NCBI GenBank assembly: GCA_016185125.1
Contig: JACPOC010000017.1
Coordinates: 117,219-168,824 of the forward strand
DNA from: Bacteroidota bacterium
GTDB lineage: Bacteria; Bacteroidota; Bacteroidia; B-17B0; Aurantibacillaceae
Direction: 5' to 3'
DNA length: 51,606 nt
The position numbers were made by a program, and so were the translations under genes. Numbering within the stretch: the first letter of the stretch is position 1; the number at the start of each line of letters is the position of its first letter. Positions 16,763 through 25,301 of the stretch are shown one piece after another. The notes under the pieces were generated by a model. That model worked only from the letters and a program-made list of their open reading frames with translations. It was not told the DNA's origin and made no database searches.

Positions 16763-17833
16763 ATGCTAACAATACGATTAAAAGAGCTTCGCAAGCAAAG
16801 AAAAATGAAAATGAAGGAAGTTGCAGCCTATCTTAAAGTGGATTCCTCTTTTGTGAGCCGCTTTGAAGCAGGCTTCAGAAAACTGGCGCAGGAACAAATA
16901 ATTTCATTGGAAAAATTATATAAAATAAAAAATAATGAATTATTAAAACTTTGGATGGCGGATGAAATAATTGAAAATATTAAAAATTATTCCTTTGCTA
17001 AAGAGGTGATGCATTTGGTAGAAGACGGCATAACAGGCTATGAAAAATTATTAGCCAAACAAACCCGGCAGGAATTGCCCATAAAAATAATGAAGTTGCT
17101 TAACGAAATAGATGAAATTAAAAAAAGTATTGATGCTTTAAAGCCATTAAGTGCGTTGCAGTTAAAAAAACTGAATGAGTATTTTTTTATGGAATATACT
17201 TTTGAAAGTAATAAGATTGAAGGTAACACTTTAAGCTTACAGGAAACAGCTATGGTTATTAAAGAAGGGTTAACCATTGGCGGTAAAAGCGTTAGAGAAC
17301 ATCTGGAAGCTATTAACCATGATGAGGCTGTAATGTTTATTAATGAAATTGCTACAAGTAATGAAACAATTAGTGAGCGGACAATCAAAGATTTGCATTA
17401 TTTGATATTAAAAAGTATTGAAACGCCGCATGCCGGAGCATACAGAAAATCGGAGGTGAGAATTTCAGGAAGCAAACACGAGCCGCCGGCTTTTTTTGAT
17501 GTTCCTTTTAAAATGCAGGAATTGATAGTTTACTGGCAAACGCATCAGAATAATTTGCACCCGGTTATTTTGGCAGCCGACCTTCATCAAATATTGGTTG
17601 GTATTCATCCTTTTATTGATGGAAATGGCAGAACTTCAAGATTGCTGATGAATTTAATATTACTTCAAAACGGTTATTACATTGCTAATATTAAAGGAAA
17701 TTTAAAAAGCAGATTATTGTACTATAAAGCACTTGAATCGGCGCACGTTGATGGTAAATTATCTGATTTTAGATTATTGGTTGCAAAAGCGGTCAAAGAT
17801 TCATTAACCGAATTCTATAAACTCATTAAATAA
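16763..17833 (+). CDS. HTH-Fic protein (predicted AMP-transferase with built-in inhibitory motif)
   Basis: The 356-residue protein fuses an N-terminal XRE-type helix-turn-helix (about 1-60, KMKEVAAYLKVDSSFVSRFEAG) to a Fic domain. The catalytic motif HPFIDGNGR is intact at 282-290, so AMP or other nucleotidyl transfer to protein hydroxyls is expected. The alpha-inhibitory motif SNKIEGN (149-155), matching (S/T)xxxE(G/N), lies before the Fic core within the same chain, which classes it as a class II, self-inhibited Fic. ATG 16763 is used; TTG 16754 is possible. It is divergent from pdhB across an operator-like repeat. Target unknown. Confidence 0.9.
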   Translation: MLTIRLKELRKQRKMKMKEVAAYLKVDSSFVSRFEAGFRKLAQEQIISLEKLYKIKNNELLKLWMADEIIENIKNYSFAKEVMHLVEDGITGYEKLLAKQTRQELPIKIMKLLNEIDEIKKSIDALKPLSALQLKKLNEYFFMEYTFESNKIEGNTLSLQETAMVIKEGLTIGGKSVREHLEAINHDEAVMFINEIATSNETISERTIKDLHYLILKSIETPHAGAYRKSEVRISGSKHEPPAFFDVPFKMQELIVYWQTHQNNLHPVILAADLHQILVGIHPFIDGNGRTSRLLMNLILLQNGYYIANIKGNLKSRLLYYKALESAHVDGKLSDFRLLVAKAVKDSLTEFYKLIK

Positions 17834-17858
17834 CCTGCTTTTTGCGGGTTATTTTTTT
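17832..17858 (+). terminator. intrinsic terminator after the Fic gene
   Basis: AACCTGC (17832-17838) pairs with GCGGGTT (17844-17850) around a T5 loop, followed by a T-rich tract. It overlaps the end of the convergent M16 gene. Confidence 0.8.
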
Positions 17859-19132
17859 CCTACCACACATTCTATCAAATCTTTTTGCTGTAAATATTTG
17901 TTGGCAACCTCTCTAATTTGATGAGGGGTTACAGTTTGCACTGACTTAAAATAATTATCGAAATAGGAATAATCTAATCCAAATTCCCAAATGCCCTTGA
18001 ATTTATCAGAAAGCGCAAAAGGCCCGTCAACACTGCGAAGAAACTGGCCTAAAATATAATTTCTTACTGTTTCCAATTCTGAATCACTGACCAAATCATC
18101 ACGTAAAATTTTAATTTCTTTATATGTTTCATCTAGTGCCTGGGTGGTAACTTCGGCTCCCACTTCTGTTGAAATAAAAAAGTAACCTGTATTAACCAGC
18201 GACATTAAGCCGCTTCCAATACCATAAGTAAACCCTTTGTCTTCGCGGATGTTGGCCATTAGGCGTGAGCCAAAATAACCTCCCAAAATTGTATTTAAAA
18301 CCTGAAAGTGAAAATAATCAGGATGTGTTTTATTAAATAAAATTCTTCCCACACGAATAGCGCTTTGAATGGCATCTTCCCTTTCCAAAAAATGTACTTG
18401 CTGAGCAGTGGTTTGTAAAGGCACTTTGGTATTAAGGATTGGTTGCGGATTAACACCCCACTCTTTTTCACCAAAAAAACCGTTTAAAGTTTCCTGTAAG
18501 TTTTTTGGCAGATAGCCTGAAGCTACAATGGTGCAGTTTTTTGATTGATAAAATTTATTATAAAAATCCTGAATCTCTTTTAGATTAATGCGATCAAAAT
18601 CTTGTTCCTGCACATCAATGCCGTAAGGATGTTTTTCGCCAAACAACAGTTCTGAAAATTTTCGTCGGGCTATGACGCTTACTTTTTGTGAATTAATCTG
18701 ATGTTTTTGTTTTTTATTGGTTATTAAAATTCGAAGTTCCTCTTCTGAAAATACAGGATATTTAATTATCTCTTCAATAAATTTAAGGCTGTCGTTTAAA
18801 TATTTATTTAATGAAAATATTGTTATGCACGCATAATCTTGCCCCACACCTAATTCTATAAAGGATCCATAAAAATCAATTCCATCACTTATTTCATTGG
18901 CAGAAAAAGAACGGGTTCCGGTTTCTAAAAGCGAATTTGTGGCAGAGGCAATTAAAGGCGCAGGCTGATGATACATACCCGCTTTAAAGATGAATTCAAG
19001 TTTTATTAATTCCTGACTTCCGGCATTTATCGAAAAAACGTCAATACCGTTTTGCAATTTATTTTGCTCAGCTTTTATTACTTCTACTTTGCTTATGGTT
19101 TTAAATTGGGGCGCTAAGGCTCTGTTAATCAT
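17849..19132 (-). CDS. M16-family peptidase-like protein lacking the zinc motif
   Basis: A 427-residue M16B (pitrilysin/processing-peptidase) homologue. The fold features are present (LIKLEFIFKAGMYHQPAPL at the N terminus, then the glycine-rich LNTILGGYFGSRLMANIRED at about 270-290). Where active members carry HxxEH, it reads ATNSLLETGT, so zinc binding is lost. This is typical of the non-catalytic partner of a two-gene M16 pair; the catalytic gene is at 20157-21398. The HD-CoaD gene lies between them. Confidence 0.88.
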   Translation of the reverse strand: MINRALAPQFKTISKVEVIKAEQNKLQNGIDVFSINAGSQELIKLEFIFKAGMYHQPAPLIASATNSLLETGTRSFSANEISDGIDFYGSFIELGVGQDYACITIFSLNKYLNDSLKFIEEIIKYPVFSEEELRILITNKKQKHQINSQKVSVIARRKFSELLFGEKHPYGIDVQEQDFDRINLKEIQDFYNKFYQSKNCTIVASGYLPKNLQETLNGFFGEKEWGVNPQPILNTKVPLQTTAQQVHFLEREDAIQSAIRVGRILFNKTHPDYFHFQVLNTILGGYFGSRLMANIREDKGFTYGIGSGLMSLVNTGYFFISTEVGAEVTTQALDETYKEIKILRDDLVSDSELETVRNYILGQFLRSVDGPFALSDKFKGIWEFGLDYSYFDNYFKSVQTVTPHQIREVANKYLQQKDLIECVVGKK

Positions 19133-19206
19133 TTTGTAAAATTGTTTTTATTTATGGTATAAATTAAAATGTATAAATTCTTAGGTTGTTTTTCACCAAA
19201 CCATCA

Positions 19207-20160
19207 TTAATCCAGCAAATAACTTTGATGCTTATTGTGCTTTTCAAGAGTTCTTATCCCCGAAGAACTGATGTGCTCAAATTCTTTATCGCAAAAAATA
19301 TTTATAATGCGGATATCGGGCATTAACTCCTGAATGTAACGGTATTGATTTTGTTCGTATTGAAAATCGGTCGAATTCCTTAATCCTCTTACCACTACTA
19401 CTTGATAAGGCAACGAACTTATAAAGTCTGTAAGCAATCCTGTATATTCTTCCATCTGACGATTCTGGATAATTTTTGGAAGAGGCCAGGTTCGATCGTT
19501 TTTATCCGGATTTTTTCCGAATGCAATTATAACTTTATCAAATATTGATTCGGCTTTACAGAGTACATTGTAATGACCTTTGTGAAAAGGATTAAAACTT
19601 CCGCAGAAAACCCCAATGAGCGGCTTCCTTATTTTTACATACTCAATCAGCATGTTTAAATTGCCGTTTTTATTAAGGTTTTCAAGTACTTGAATCCGTT
19701 TTGATTTATAGATATTGTAATCTACAAATTGATATTCTTTAAAAATATTATTTTCAAATTCTATAAGTTCTGGCAGAGGTTTGTTTAAAATTGCAAGATC
19801 AGCATTAATTAATAACGTTGATTTTTCAGAGGTTGGAACATGATTTTTTGTACAAAGAATTAAATCCTGAATTTCTTTTGTTTGTTCTTTTGTGAGTGAA
19901 GAATTTTTTGCATGCTCAAGGAAAATTTGCGCGGACTGCTCTTCATTATCTTCTGCTTTTGGATGATAAATTGCATCGTGATAAACAGCCGCTAAAAATA
20001 ATTCATCATCGTTTTTTGCTGTTATTTCCAATTCAGAAATTACATCCAATAAATGTTTGGTGGTATGATAAAAACGATGCGTTTCATTATAACGTTCTAA
20101 AACTTTTAAAGGAAATTTAAGTTCCGTAAGTTTTTTAGCGATATAATTCAAATCTCTCAT
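19207..20160 (-). CDS. HD-domain/phosphopantetheine adenylyltransferase fusion
   Basis: The 317-residue protein joins two enzymes. Residues 1-175 match the COG4339 HD-superfamily hydrolases: FYHTTKHLLDV (30-40), the HD dyad at 61-62 in AAVYHDAIYHP, DNEEQSAQIF (71-80) and NADLAIL (119-125). Residues 180-317 are a CoaD domain: GSFNPFHKGHYNVL with the (T/H)xGH motif at 193-196, VVVRGLRNSTDFQYE (255-269) and the C-terminal ISSSGIR (297-303), which bind ATP and 4'-phosphopantetheine. The CoaD half should make dephospho-CoA; the HD substrate is unknown. ATG 20160 overlaps the M16 stop (ATGA), so it is translationally coupled. CoaE, the next CoA step, is encoded 5 kb away. Confidence 0.88.
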   Translation of the reverse strand: MRDLNYIAKKLTELKFPLKVLERYNETHRFYHTTKHLLDVISELEITAKNDDELFLAAVYHDAIYHPKAEDNEEQSAQIFLEHAKNSSLTKEQTKEIQDLILCTKNHVPTSEKSTLLINADLAILNKPLPELIEFENNIFKEYQFVDYNIYKSKRIQVLENLNKNGNLNMLIEYVKIRKPLIGVFCGSFNPFHKGHYNVLCKAESIFDKVIIAFGKNPDKNDRTWPLPKIIQNRQMEEYTGLLTDFISSLPYQVVVVRGLRNSTDFQYEQNQYRYIQELMPDIRIINIFCDKEFEHISSSGIRTLEKHNKHQSYLLD

Positions 20161-21398
20161 TTGCTTTTTGCCAGATAATATAATGTGCTGCAACTGTTTT
20201 CATTAAAAAGAAGGTTTGCCTGTTGTTTTACTTGCTCCGCGGTAACTTCGGTATAACGATCTATTTCCTGATTAATAAGATTTGCATCTCCCAATAATTC
20301 TGAAATTGCCAGATTGGTTGCTTTTGTAAGAACATCTGTTTCACTAAAAGTTAAAGTAGATTCAATTTTATTTTTACATTTTTGCAATTCAACCGGCGGC
20401 AAAATTTCATTTTTTAATTTATCAAGTTCTTCCATAACCGCTTTTTCGGCATCTTCCACCGAAACTCCGTCTGATAATTTTCCGCTCACTACAAATAAAC
20501 CTTTATCCAAATCGCCCATTACGTAAGCATTAATGTCGTTAAACAACTGCTTTTCCTTAATTAAAGTTTTATAAAGCCGTGAAGAATTCCCTCGACTTAA
20601 AATATCTGAGATTACATCAATTATATGATACTCTTTATCTCTTCGTGCGCACATTTTATAGGCTTTGTAAATTGCATTTGCAGGAACATCTCTTTCAACC
20701 GTTAGTTTTCGGGCTTCTGTTTGTTTGGGCTCCACAGGCAGTTTTCGCGCGGGTTTTTCAACTGCTTCAATTGATGCAAACCATTTTTCGCACAATTGTT
20801 TTACCTGCTCAGTATCTACATTTCCGGCAACAACCATTATGGCATTTCCGGGGTGATAATGCTTTTTAAAAAACGATCTTACATCATCCATCGTGGCATC
20901 TTCAATATGCTTAATTTCTTTGCCAATGGTAGCCCATTTATACGGGTGCGTGGTAAAAGCAAGCGGGCGAAGCAATAACCAAACATCTCCGTAAGGCTGG
21001 TTAAGATAACGTTGTTTAAATTCTTCAATTACAACACTGCGCTGTACATCCAAACTTTTATCGGTAAAAGCAAGACTCAGCATTCGGTCGCTCTCAAGCC
21101 AAAATGCGGTTTCCAGATTTTCTGCGGGAACTGTGCAATAATAATTGGTAATATCATTGGTGGTAAAAGCGTTATTTTCTCCCCCAACTAATTGCAACGG
21201 CTCGTCGTAATTAGGAATGTTCACACTTCCTCCAAACATTAAATGCTCAAACAGATGCGCAAATCCGGTTTTATTTTCGTCTTCATCGCGCGCGCCTACA
21301 TCGTATAAAATATTAAGGCAGGCCATGGGCGTACTTTTATCCTGATGAACAATAACGGTAAGATTATTTTTGAGTTTAAATTTTTCGTAGTGGATCAT
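20157..21398 (-). CDS. M16-family zinc metallopeptidase, catalytic
   Basis: The 413-residue protein keeps the inverted zinc motif HLFEH at residues 48-52 and a downstream acidic ligand region (SVVIEEFKQRYLNQPYGD, about 121-138), followed by the structural ILSRGNSSRLYKTLIKEK segment. It should be an active M16B peptidase that pairs with the inactive homologue at 17849-19132. There is no clear signal peptide, so either cytoplasmic action or non-classical export is possible. Translation is coupled to the HD-CoaD gene. Confidence 0.93.
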   Translation of the reverse strand: MIHYEKFKLKNNLTVIVHQDKSTPMACLNILYDVGARDEDENKTGFAHLFEHLMFGGSVNIPNYDEPLQLVGGENNAFTTNDITNYYCTVPAENLETAFWLESDRMLSLAFTDKSLDVQRSVVIEEFKQRYLNQPYGDVWLLLRPLAFTTHPYKWATIGKEIKHIEDATMDDVRSFFKKHYHPGNAIMVVAGNVDTEQVKQLCEKWFASIEAVEKPARKLPVEPKQTEARKLTVERDVPANAIYKAYKMCARRDKEYHIIDVISDILSRGNSSRLYKTLIKEKQLFNDINAYVMGDLDKGLFVVSGKLSDGVSVEDAEKAVMEELDKLKNEILPPVELQKCKNKIESTLTFSETDVLTKATNLAISELLGDANLINQEIDRYTEVTAEQVKQQANLLFNENSCSTLYYLAKSK

Positions 21399-21449
21399 TT
21401 TAAAAAATATTCATTCAAAATTCAGAAATTAATTCGATAAAAGCCCCAT

Positions 21450-22400
21450 TTAAGTTTTTAAATTTTTTAGGGCTTCCATAGTTTCCATAAATTCTTTATA
21501 AATTTCATCTAGCACTTCGGCGGCAGGTTTTATTTCTTTAATAGAACCGCTAATTTGTCCAATTTCCAGCTCACCTTCCTCTAAATTGCCTTCAAACATG
21601 CCTTTTTTTGCTCTGGCTTTTCCTAATAATTCTTTTAATTCATCAACGCTTGCACCTTTTTTCTCCGCTTCATCCACCTCAAAAAAGAATTTATTTTTAA
21701 TCAATCTAACGGGAGTTAATTGTTTTAAGGTAACGTGGGTATCGCCTTCTTTAGCGGAAATTACTGCGTTTTTAAAATTTTCGTGCGCACTGCTTTCGGG
21801 CGTGGCTACAAAGCGGCTTCCCACTTGAACGGCTTCGGCACCAAGAGCAAAAGCGGCCGCCATTTGAGCTCCGGTACCAATTCCCCCGGCGGCAATTAAA
21901 GGTATTTTTACCGCTTTGCGTACTTGCGGAATTAAAACCAAAGTGGTTGTTTCTTCCCGTCCGTTATGGCCGCCCGCTTCAAAACCTTCGGCAACAATGG
22001 CATCTACGCCTGCCTCCTCACATTTTACTGCAAATTTAACGCCACTTACCACGTGAACTACGGTAATTCCTTGTTGTTTTAAATGGGAAGTCCAGGTTTT
22101 AGGATTGCCCGCACTGGTAAACACAATTTTCACTCCTTCTTCAATAATTATTTTAATGTGATCTTCAATATTAGGATATAATAAAGGCACATTTACTCCA
22201 AAAGGCTTATTGGTGGCCTGTTTGCATTTTTGTAGGTGTGTTCTTAAAATTTCGGGATACATGCTTCCGGAGCCAATTATTCCTAACCCTCCGGCATTGC
22301 TAACCGCACTGGCTAATTCCCATCCGCTGCACCAAATCATTCCGGCCTGAATGATAGGTTTTTTTATGTTAAATAAGTTGCAAATTCGGTTATTTTTCAT
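21450..22400 (-). CDS. FMN-dependent NMO/FabK-family oxidoreductase
   Basis: A 316-residue TIM-barrel flavoprotein. N-terminal KKPIIQAGMIWCSGWELASA and NAGGLGIIGSGSM, the central VAEGFEAGGHNGR, and the phosphate-binding AAGGIGTGAQMAAAFALGA with VGSRFVATPES are shared by nitronate monooxygenases and FabK enoyl-ACP reductase II. Length and the C-terminal ISGSIKEIKPAAEVLDEI look closer to the FabK-like branch, but sequence alone does not decide between fatty-acid reduction and nitronate oxidation. It lies 51 bases upstream of the catalytic M16 gene on the same strand. Confidence 0.85.
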   Translation of the reverse strand: MKNNRICNLFNIKKPIIQAGMIWCSGWELASAVSNAGGLGIIGSGSMYPEILRTHLQKCKQATNKPFGVNVPLLYPNIEDHIKIIIEEGVKIVFTSAGNPKTWTSHLKQQGITVVHVVSGVKFAVKCEEAGVDAIVAEGFEAGGHNGREETTTLVLIPQVRKAVKIPLIAAGGIGTGAQMAAAFALGAEAVQVGSRFVATPESSAHENFKNAVISAKEGDTHVTLKQLTPVRLIKNKFFFEVDEAEKKGASVDELKELLGKARAKKGMFEGNLEEGELEIGQISGSIKEIKPAAEVLDEIYKEFMETMEALKNLKT

Positions 22401-22482
22401 TATATTTTACTAAAAAGGTTGAAATTAGGTATTATTTCCAAATTAAATTGCTTTGAAAATTGACATTTGCGTTTAATATCCA

Positions 22483-22490
22483 TATATTTG
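22483..22490 (+). promoter_or_regulatory. promoter -7 box of the PorG-like gene
   Basis: TATATTTG, a perfect TAnnTTTG match, ends 22 bases before ATG 22513. Confidence 0.6.
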
Positions 22491-22512
22491 TCGATACTTT
22501 TATAAGACATAG

Positions 22513-23427
22513 ATGAAGAAGATTTATACGGTTATTTTATTTTTAACTTTAAGCCTTGGTATGAAGTCGCAATGGCTTTGGGATTACGGCCTTCGGTTAG
22601 GGGCAAGCAACTATTTAGGAGATATTGGCGGCAACGAAAAAACACGTCGCGATTTTGTGGCGGATATGAAGTTGGCCAAAACCCGTTGGGACGGCGGTTT
22701 TTTTGTAAGATATAAGTACAGGCCTAAATTATCTTTTAAAGGTTCTTTTGATTATTTAAGGTTAGAAGGAGACGATAAACTTTCAAGCAATCCGGGGCGC
22801 CGTTACAGAAATTTTAATTTTAAAAATGATATTTATGAGTTAAGTGCAACGGGCGAATTTGTTTTTTTTGAAGATCCCGATCTTGGAAATACGTACCGTT
22901 ACAGAAATAGCTTCAGAGCCTATGTGTTTGGTGGAGTGGGCGGTTTTTATACCAATCCAAAATCTTTTTATAAGGGGGAGTGGGTTAAATTGAGGGATTA
23001 TCAGAACGAAGGGGTTGCGTATAAAAGCGTTGTTTTAAGTATACCAATGGGAATGGGTTTTTATTTTACGTTTAATAAAAAACACCGCATTGGTTTTGAA
23101 ATGAATTACCGTAAAACGTTTACAGATTACATTGATGATATTAGCGGAAATTATCCAAGCACACCACCAACCGACGCTTATTCGCAGGGGTTGGTTTTAA
23201 GAACTACCGAGCTTGACCCTAAAGTAAATACAGATATTGGCGCGGTAAGATCACATACCTGGGGCGCAAAACGCGGCGATCCTACCCGTAAAGATGCTTA
23301 TATGACAATGAGTTTAAGTTATAGTTATGTAATTCGCGGTAAAAGTAGTTTTTATAGAGCTCGTAACAATGGCTTTTTCACCAGAAAAGGAAAACGGAAG
23401 ATGCGTAAAATACGTGCTAAATTCTAA
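22513..23427 (+). CDS. DUF6089/PorG-like outer-membrane beta-barrel protein
   Basis: The 304-residue protein has a signal peptide (MKKIYTVILFLTLSLGMKSQ) followed by DYGLRLGASNYLGDIGGNEK, the hallmark opening of the PorG/DUF6089 barrels associated with the type IX secretion system. Alternating aromatic beta strands continue to the end (MTMSLSYSYVIRG). It ends with an unusual Arg/Lys-rich tail (FTRKGKRKMRKIRAKF). Family assignment rests on the N-terminal pattern and barrel character; a generic outer-membrane barrel is the alternative. It is followed by a strong terminator. Confidence 0.7.
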   Translation: MKKIYTVILFLTLSLGMKSQWLWDYGLRLGASNYLGDIGGNEKTRRDFVADMKLAKTRWDGGFFVRYKYRPKLSFKGSFDYLRLEGDDKLSSNPGRRYRNFNFKNDIYELSATGEFVFFEDPDLGNTYRYRNSFRAYVFGGVGGFYTNPKSFYKGEWVKLRDYQNEGVAYKSVVLSIPMGMGFYFTFNKKHRIGFEMNYRKTFTDYIDDISGNYPSTPPTDAYSQGLVLRTTELDPKVNTDIGAVRSHTWGAKRGDPTRKDAYMTMSLSYSYVIRGKSSFYRARNNGFFTRKGKRKMRKIRAKF

Positions 23428-23440
23428 AAAAAAATATTAA

Positions 23441-23474
23441 AAAAATCCCAAACAAAAATTTGGGATTTTTTATT
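23441..23474 (+). terminator. intrinsic terminator after the PorG-like gene
   Basis: AAATCCCAAA (23443-23452) and TTTGGGATTT (23459-23468) form a perfect 10-bp stem with a 6-base loop, followed by a T tract. Confidence 0.85.
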
Positions 23475-23495
23475 TTTAAACCTTCTTAAACATAT

Positions 23496-23503
23496 TATCT
23501 TTG
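23496..23503 (+). promoter_or_regulatory. promoter -7 box of the DUF1573-yajC-ybbR-coaE operon
   Basis: TATCTTTG ends 7 bases before ATG 23511. Confidence 0.65.
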
Positions 23504-23510
23504 TGCCCTT

Positions 23511-23966
23511 ATGAATAAAATTTTAATTCCTTTAATTTCTGTAATTGTTTTTGCGTGCAGTGAAGCAAAAGAGAATAATACAATTGACACGGATGTGGTG
23601 AGTAATACCGCAAGTGCAGAGGGTAAAACTAATACTGAAACTCCTGAAATTAAATTTGAAGAAGAAGTTTACGATTTTGGCAAGATGACGCAAGGCGAAA
23701 AGGTAAGCCATTCATTTTATTTTAAGAATACCGGCGGAAAAAACCTAATCATCAGCGGTGCCAATGGCAGTTGCGGTTGCACAGTGCCTACCTGGCCAAA
23801 AGAACCGATTAAAGCAGGCGACAATGGTAAGATTGATGTGGTTTTTAACAGTGAAGGCAAAAGCGGGTATCAGGAAAAAACGGTAACCCTTGTTACAAAT
23901 TGCGAACCGGCCACCAGAATTATCAGAATTAAAGCTGAAATTATTGTGCCTGAAACCGCTAAATAA
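23511..23966 (+). CDS. DUF1573 lipoprotein
   Basis: The 151-residue protein has a short lipoprotein signal (lipobox VFACS, Cys16), then an acidic linker and a DUF1573 immunoglobulin-like domain (about 45-148): EEVYDFGKMTQGEKVSHSF, KNTGGKNLIIS and the SCGCTVP motif with its paired cysteines. The domain is abundant in Bacteroidota and resembles ASPM/Hydin (ASH) folds; molecular role unknown. It is the first gene of the operon with yajC, ybbR and coaE. Confidence 0.9.
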   Translation: MNKILIPLISVIVFACSEAKENNTIDTDVVSNTASAEGKTNTETPEIKFEEEVYDFGKMTQGEKVSHSFYFKNTGGKNLIISGANGSCGCTVPTWPKEPIKAGDNGKIDVVFNSEGKSGYQEKTVTLVTNCEPATRIIRIKAEIIVPETAK

Positions 23967-24010
23967 TTAATCAAAAATATAAACAAATAAAATAAAAATA
24001 AATAAACCCA

Positions 24011-24331
24011 ATGATCGATCAATTTATCTTAATGGCTCCGCAGGCAGGCGGACAAAATTCCCTAATGTCGTTTTTGCCTCTGGTGGCAATAGTAGTAGTA
24101 TTTTATTTTTTTATGATCAGGCCTCAAATGAAAAAAGCCAAGGATCAGAAAAAGTATATTGAAGCGTTAAAAAAAGGAGATAAAATTTTAACCATTGGCG
24201 GAATATATGGTAAGATTGTAGATGTTAAAGAAGACGGTTCAATTTTAATGGAAGTGGAAGATGGCACAAAAATGAGGATTTCAAAAAACGCTGTTTCCCA
24301 TGATGCTTCGGCAACCATCACTCCAAACTAA
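24011..24331 (+). CDS. yajC: Sec translocon accessory subunit YajC
   Basis: The 106-residue protein has one N-terminal membrane segment (FLPLVAIVVVFYFFMIRPQ, about 19-37), then the conserved QMKKAKDQKKYIEALKKGD and a small cytoplasmic domain with ILTIGGIYGKIVDVKEDG. YajC associates with SecDF and SecYEG in protein export. It lies 44 bases after the DUF1573 gene and 7 bases before the YbbR gene, the usual Bacteroidota order. Confidence 0.95.
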   Translation: MIDQFILMAPQAGGQNSLMSFLPLVAIVVVFYFFMIRPQMKKAKDQKKYIEALKKGDKILTIGGIYGKIVDVKEDGSILMEVEDGTKMRISKNAVSHDASATITPN

Positions 24332-24338
24332 ATAAGGC

Positions 24339-25301
24339 TTGTTACCTTCTGAAAAAACATATTCTATCAAAAAAGGAAAGCCGGGTAAAACCACGGCTTT
24401 TTTTATTTGTCTTTTGGTGGCAGGTTTTTTGTGGCTGATAAAATCGTTAAACACTATTTATTATCAGCATATAAAAGTGCCGGTAGTTTTTAAAAACGTT
24501 CCTCAAAACAAAAAACCTCTTCAGGATATCCCCACATATTTATACATTGATATAAAAGCTGATGGACTAAAACTGTTTTTTATTTTGATGAATCAACCCT
24601 TTAAAACCGTTGAAGTTGATTTTAACGATCTTAAATCGGTTAATAAACAACAGAATTATATTTTATCGCCATCAACTATAAATTTTAGGCACAGTCTTAA
24701 ATTTGAAACAACCATCAAGCAAATAAGTCCGGATACAATTTATTTTGCCGAAAAAAGCGGTTCACAAAAAAACATACCCATAAAAGTTCCGCTCTTTATT
24801 AAATGCGATCCCGGCTTTGGTTACAATACGCCGGATATAGTTCCGGGTTTTGCTACTGTAATAGGCGACAGTAATTCCTTAAAACACATTGATACTATTT
24901 ATACCCAGGCCTTATACCTTAGTAACCTTTCGCAGAGAGCCGAAAGAAAAATTGCCATAATTAAACCGGATGAAAATGTTTATTATAATATAAATGAAGT
25001 AACCGTTAAAGTAGAAGTAGACAGGTTAATAGAGCATACCGTTAGTTTGCCAATTAATATAATCAGTTTTAATCAAAATGTAAAAAGTATAAATGTTTTT
25101 CCTTCGCGCGTAAAAGTAAAGTTTACTGTTCTTCAAAACAATTTCAATATTTCAGATACTACATTGTTTAGAGCCAGCATTAATAGTTCAAATTTTAATT
25201 CTACTAACAAAACGCCAATTATATTGAGCACGCAGCCCGGCAACATCAATATCCTTTCTATAGAACCTAAGGAAGCTGAAATATTAATTATTAAAAAATG
25301 A
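24339..25301 (+). CDS. YbbR-domain protein (CdaR-like)
   Basis: The 320-residue protein has one N-terminal membrane anchor (TTAFFICLLVAGFLWLIKSL, about 18-37) followed by extracytoplasmic YbbR-like beta repeats (for example HIKVPVVFKNVP, then IPIKVPLFIKCDPGF and HTVSLPINIISF). In Firmicutes YbbR/CdaR regulates the CdaA cyclic-di-AMP synthase, but the Bacteroidota homologues next to yajC and coaE have no proven role. The only plausible start is TTG 24339, 7 bases after yajC. Its stop overlaps coaE (ATGA). Confidence 0.88.
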   Translation: MLPSEKTYSIKKGKPGKTTAFFICLLVAGFLWLIKSLNTIYYQHIKVPVVFKNVPQNKKPLQDIPTYLYIDIKADGLKLFFILMNQPFKTVEVDFNDLKSVNKQQNYILSPSTINFRHSLKFETTIKQISPDTIYFAEKSGSQKNIPIKVPLFIKCDPGFGYNTPDIVPGFATVIGDSNSLKHIDTIYTQALYLSNLSQRAERKIAIIKPDENVYYNINEVTVKVEVDRLIEHTVSLPINIISFNQNVKSINVFPSRVKVKFTVLQNNFNISDTTLFRASINSSNFNSTNKTPIILSTQPGNINILSIEPKEAEILIIKK

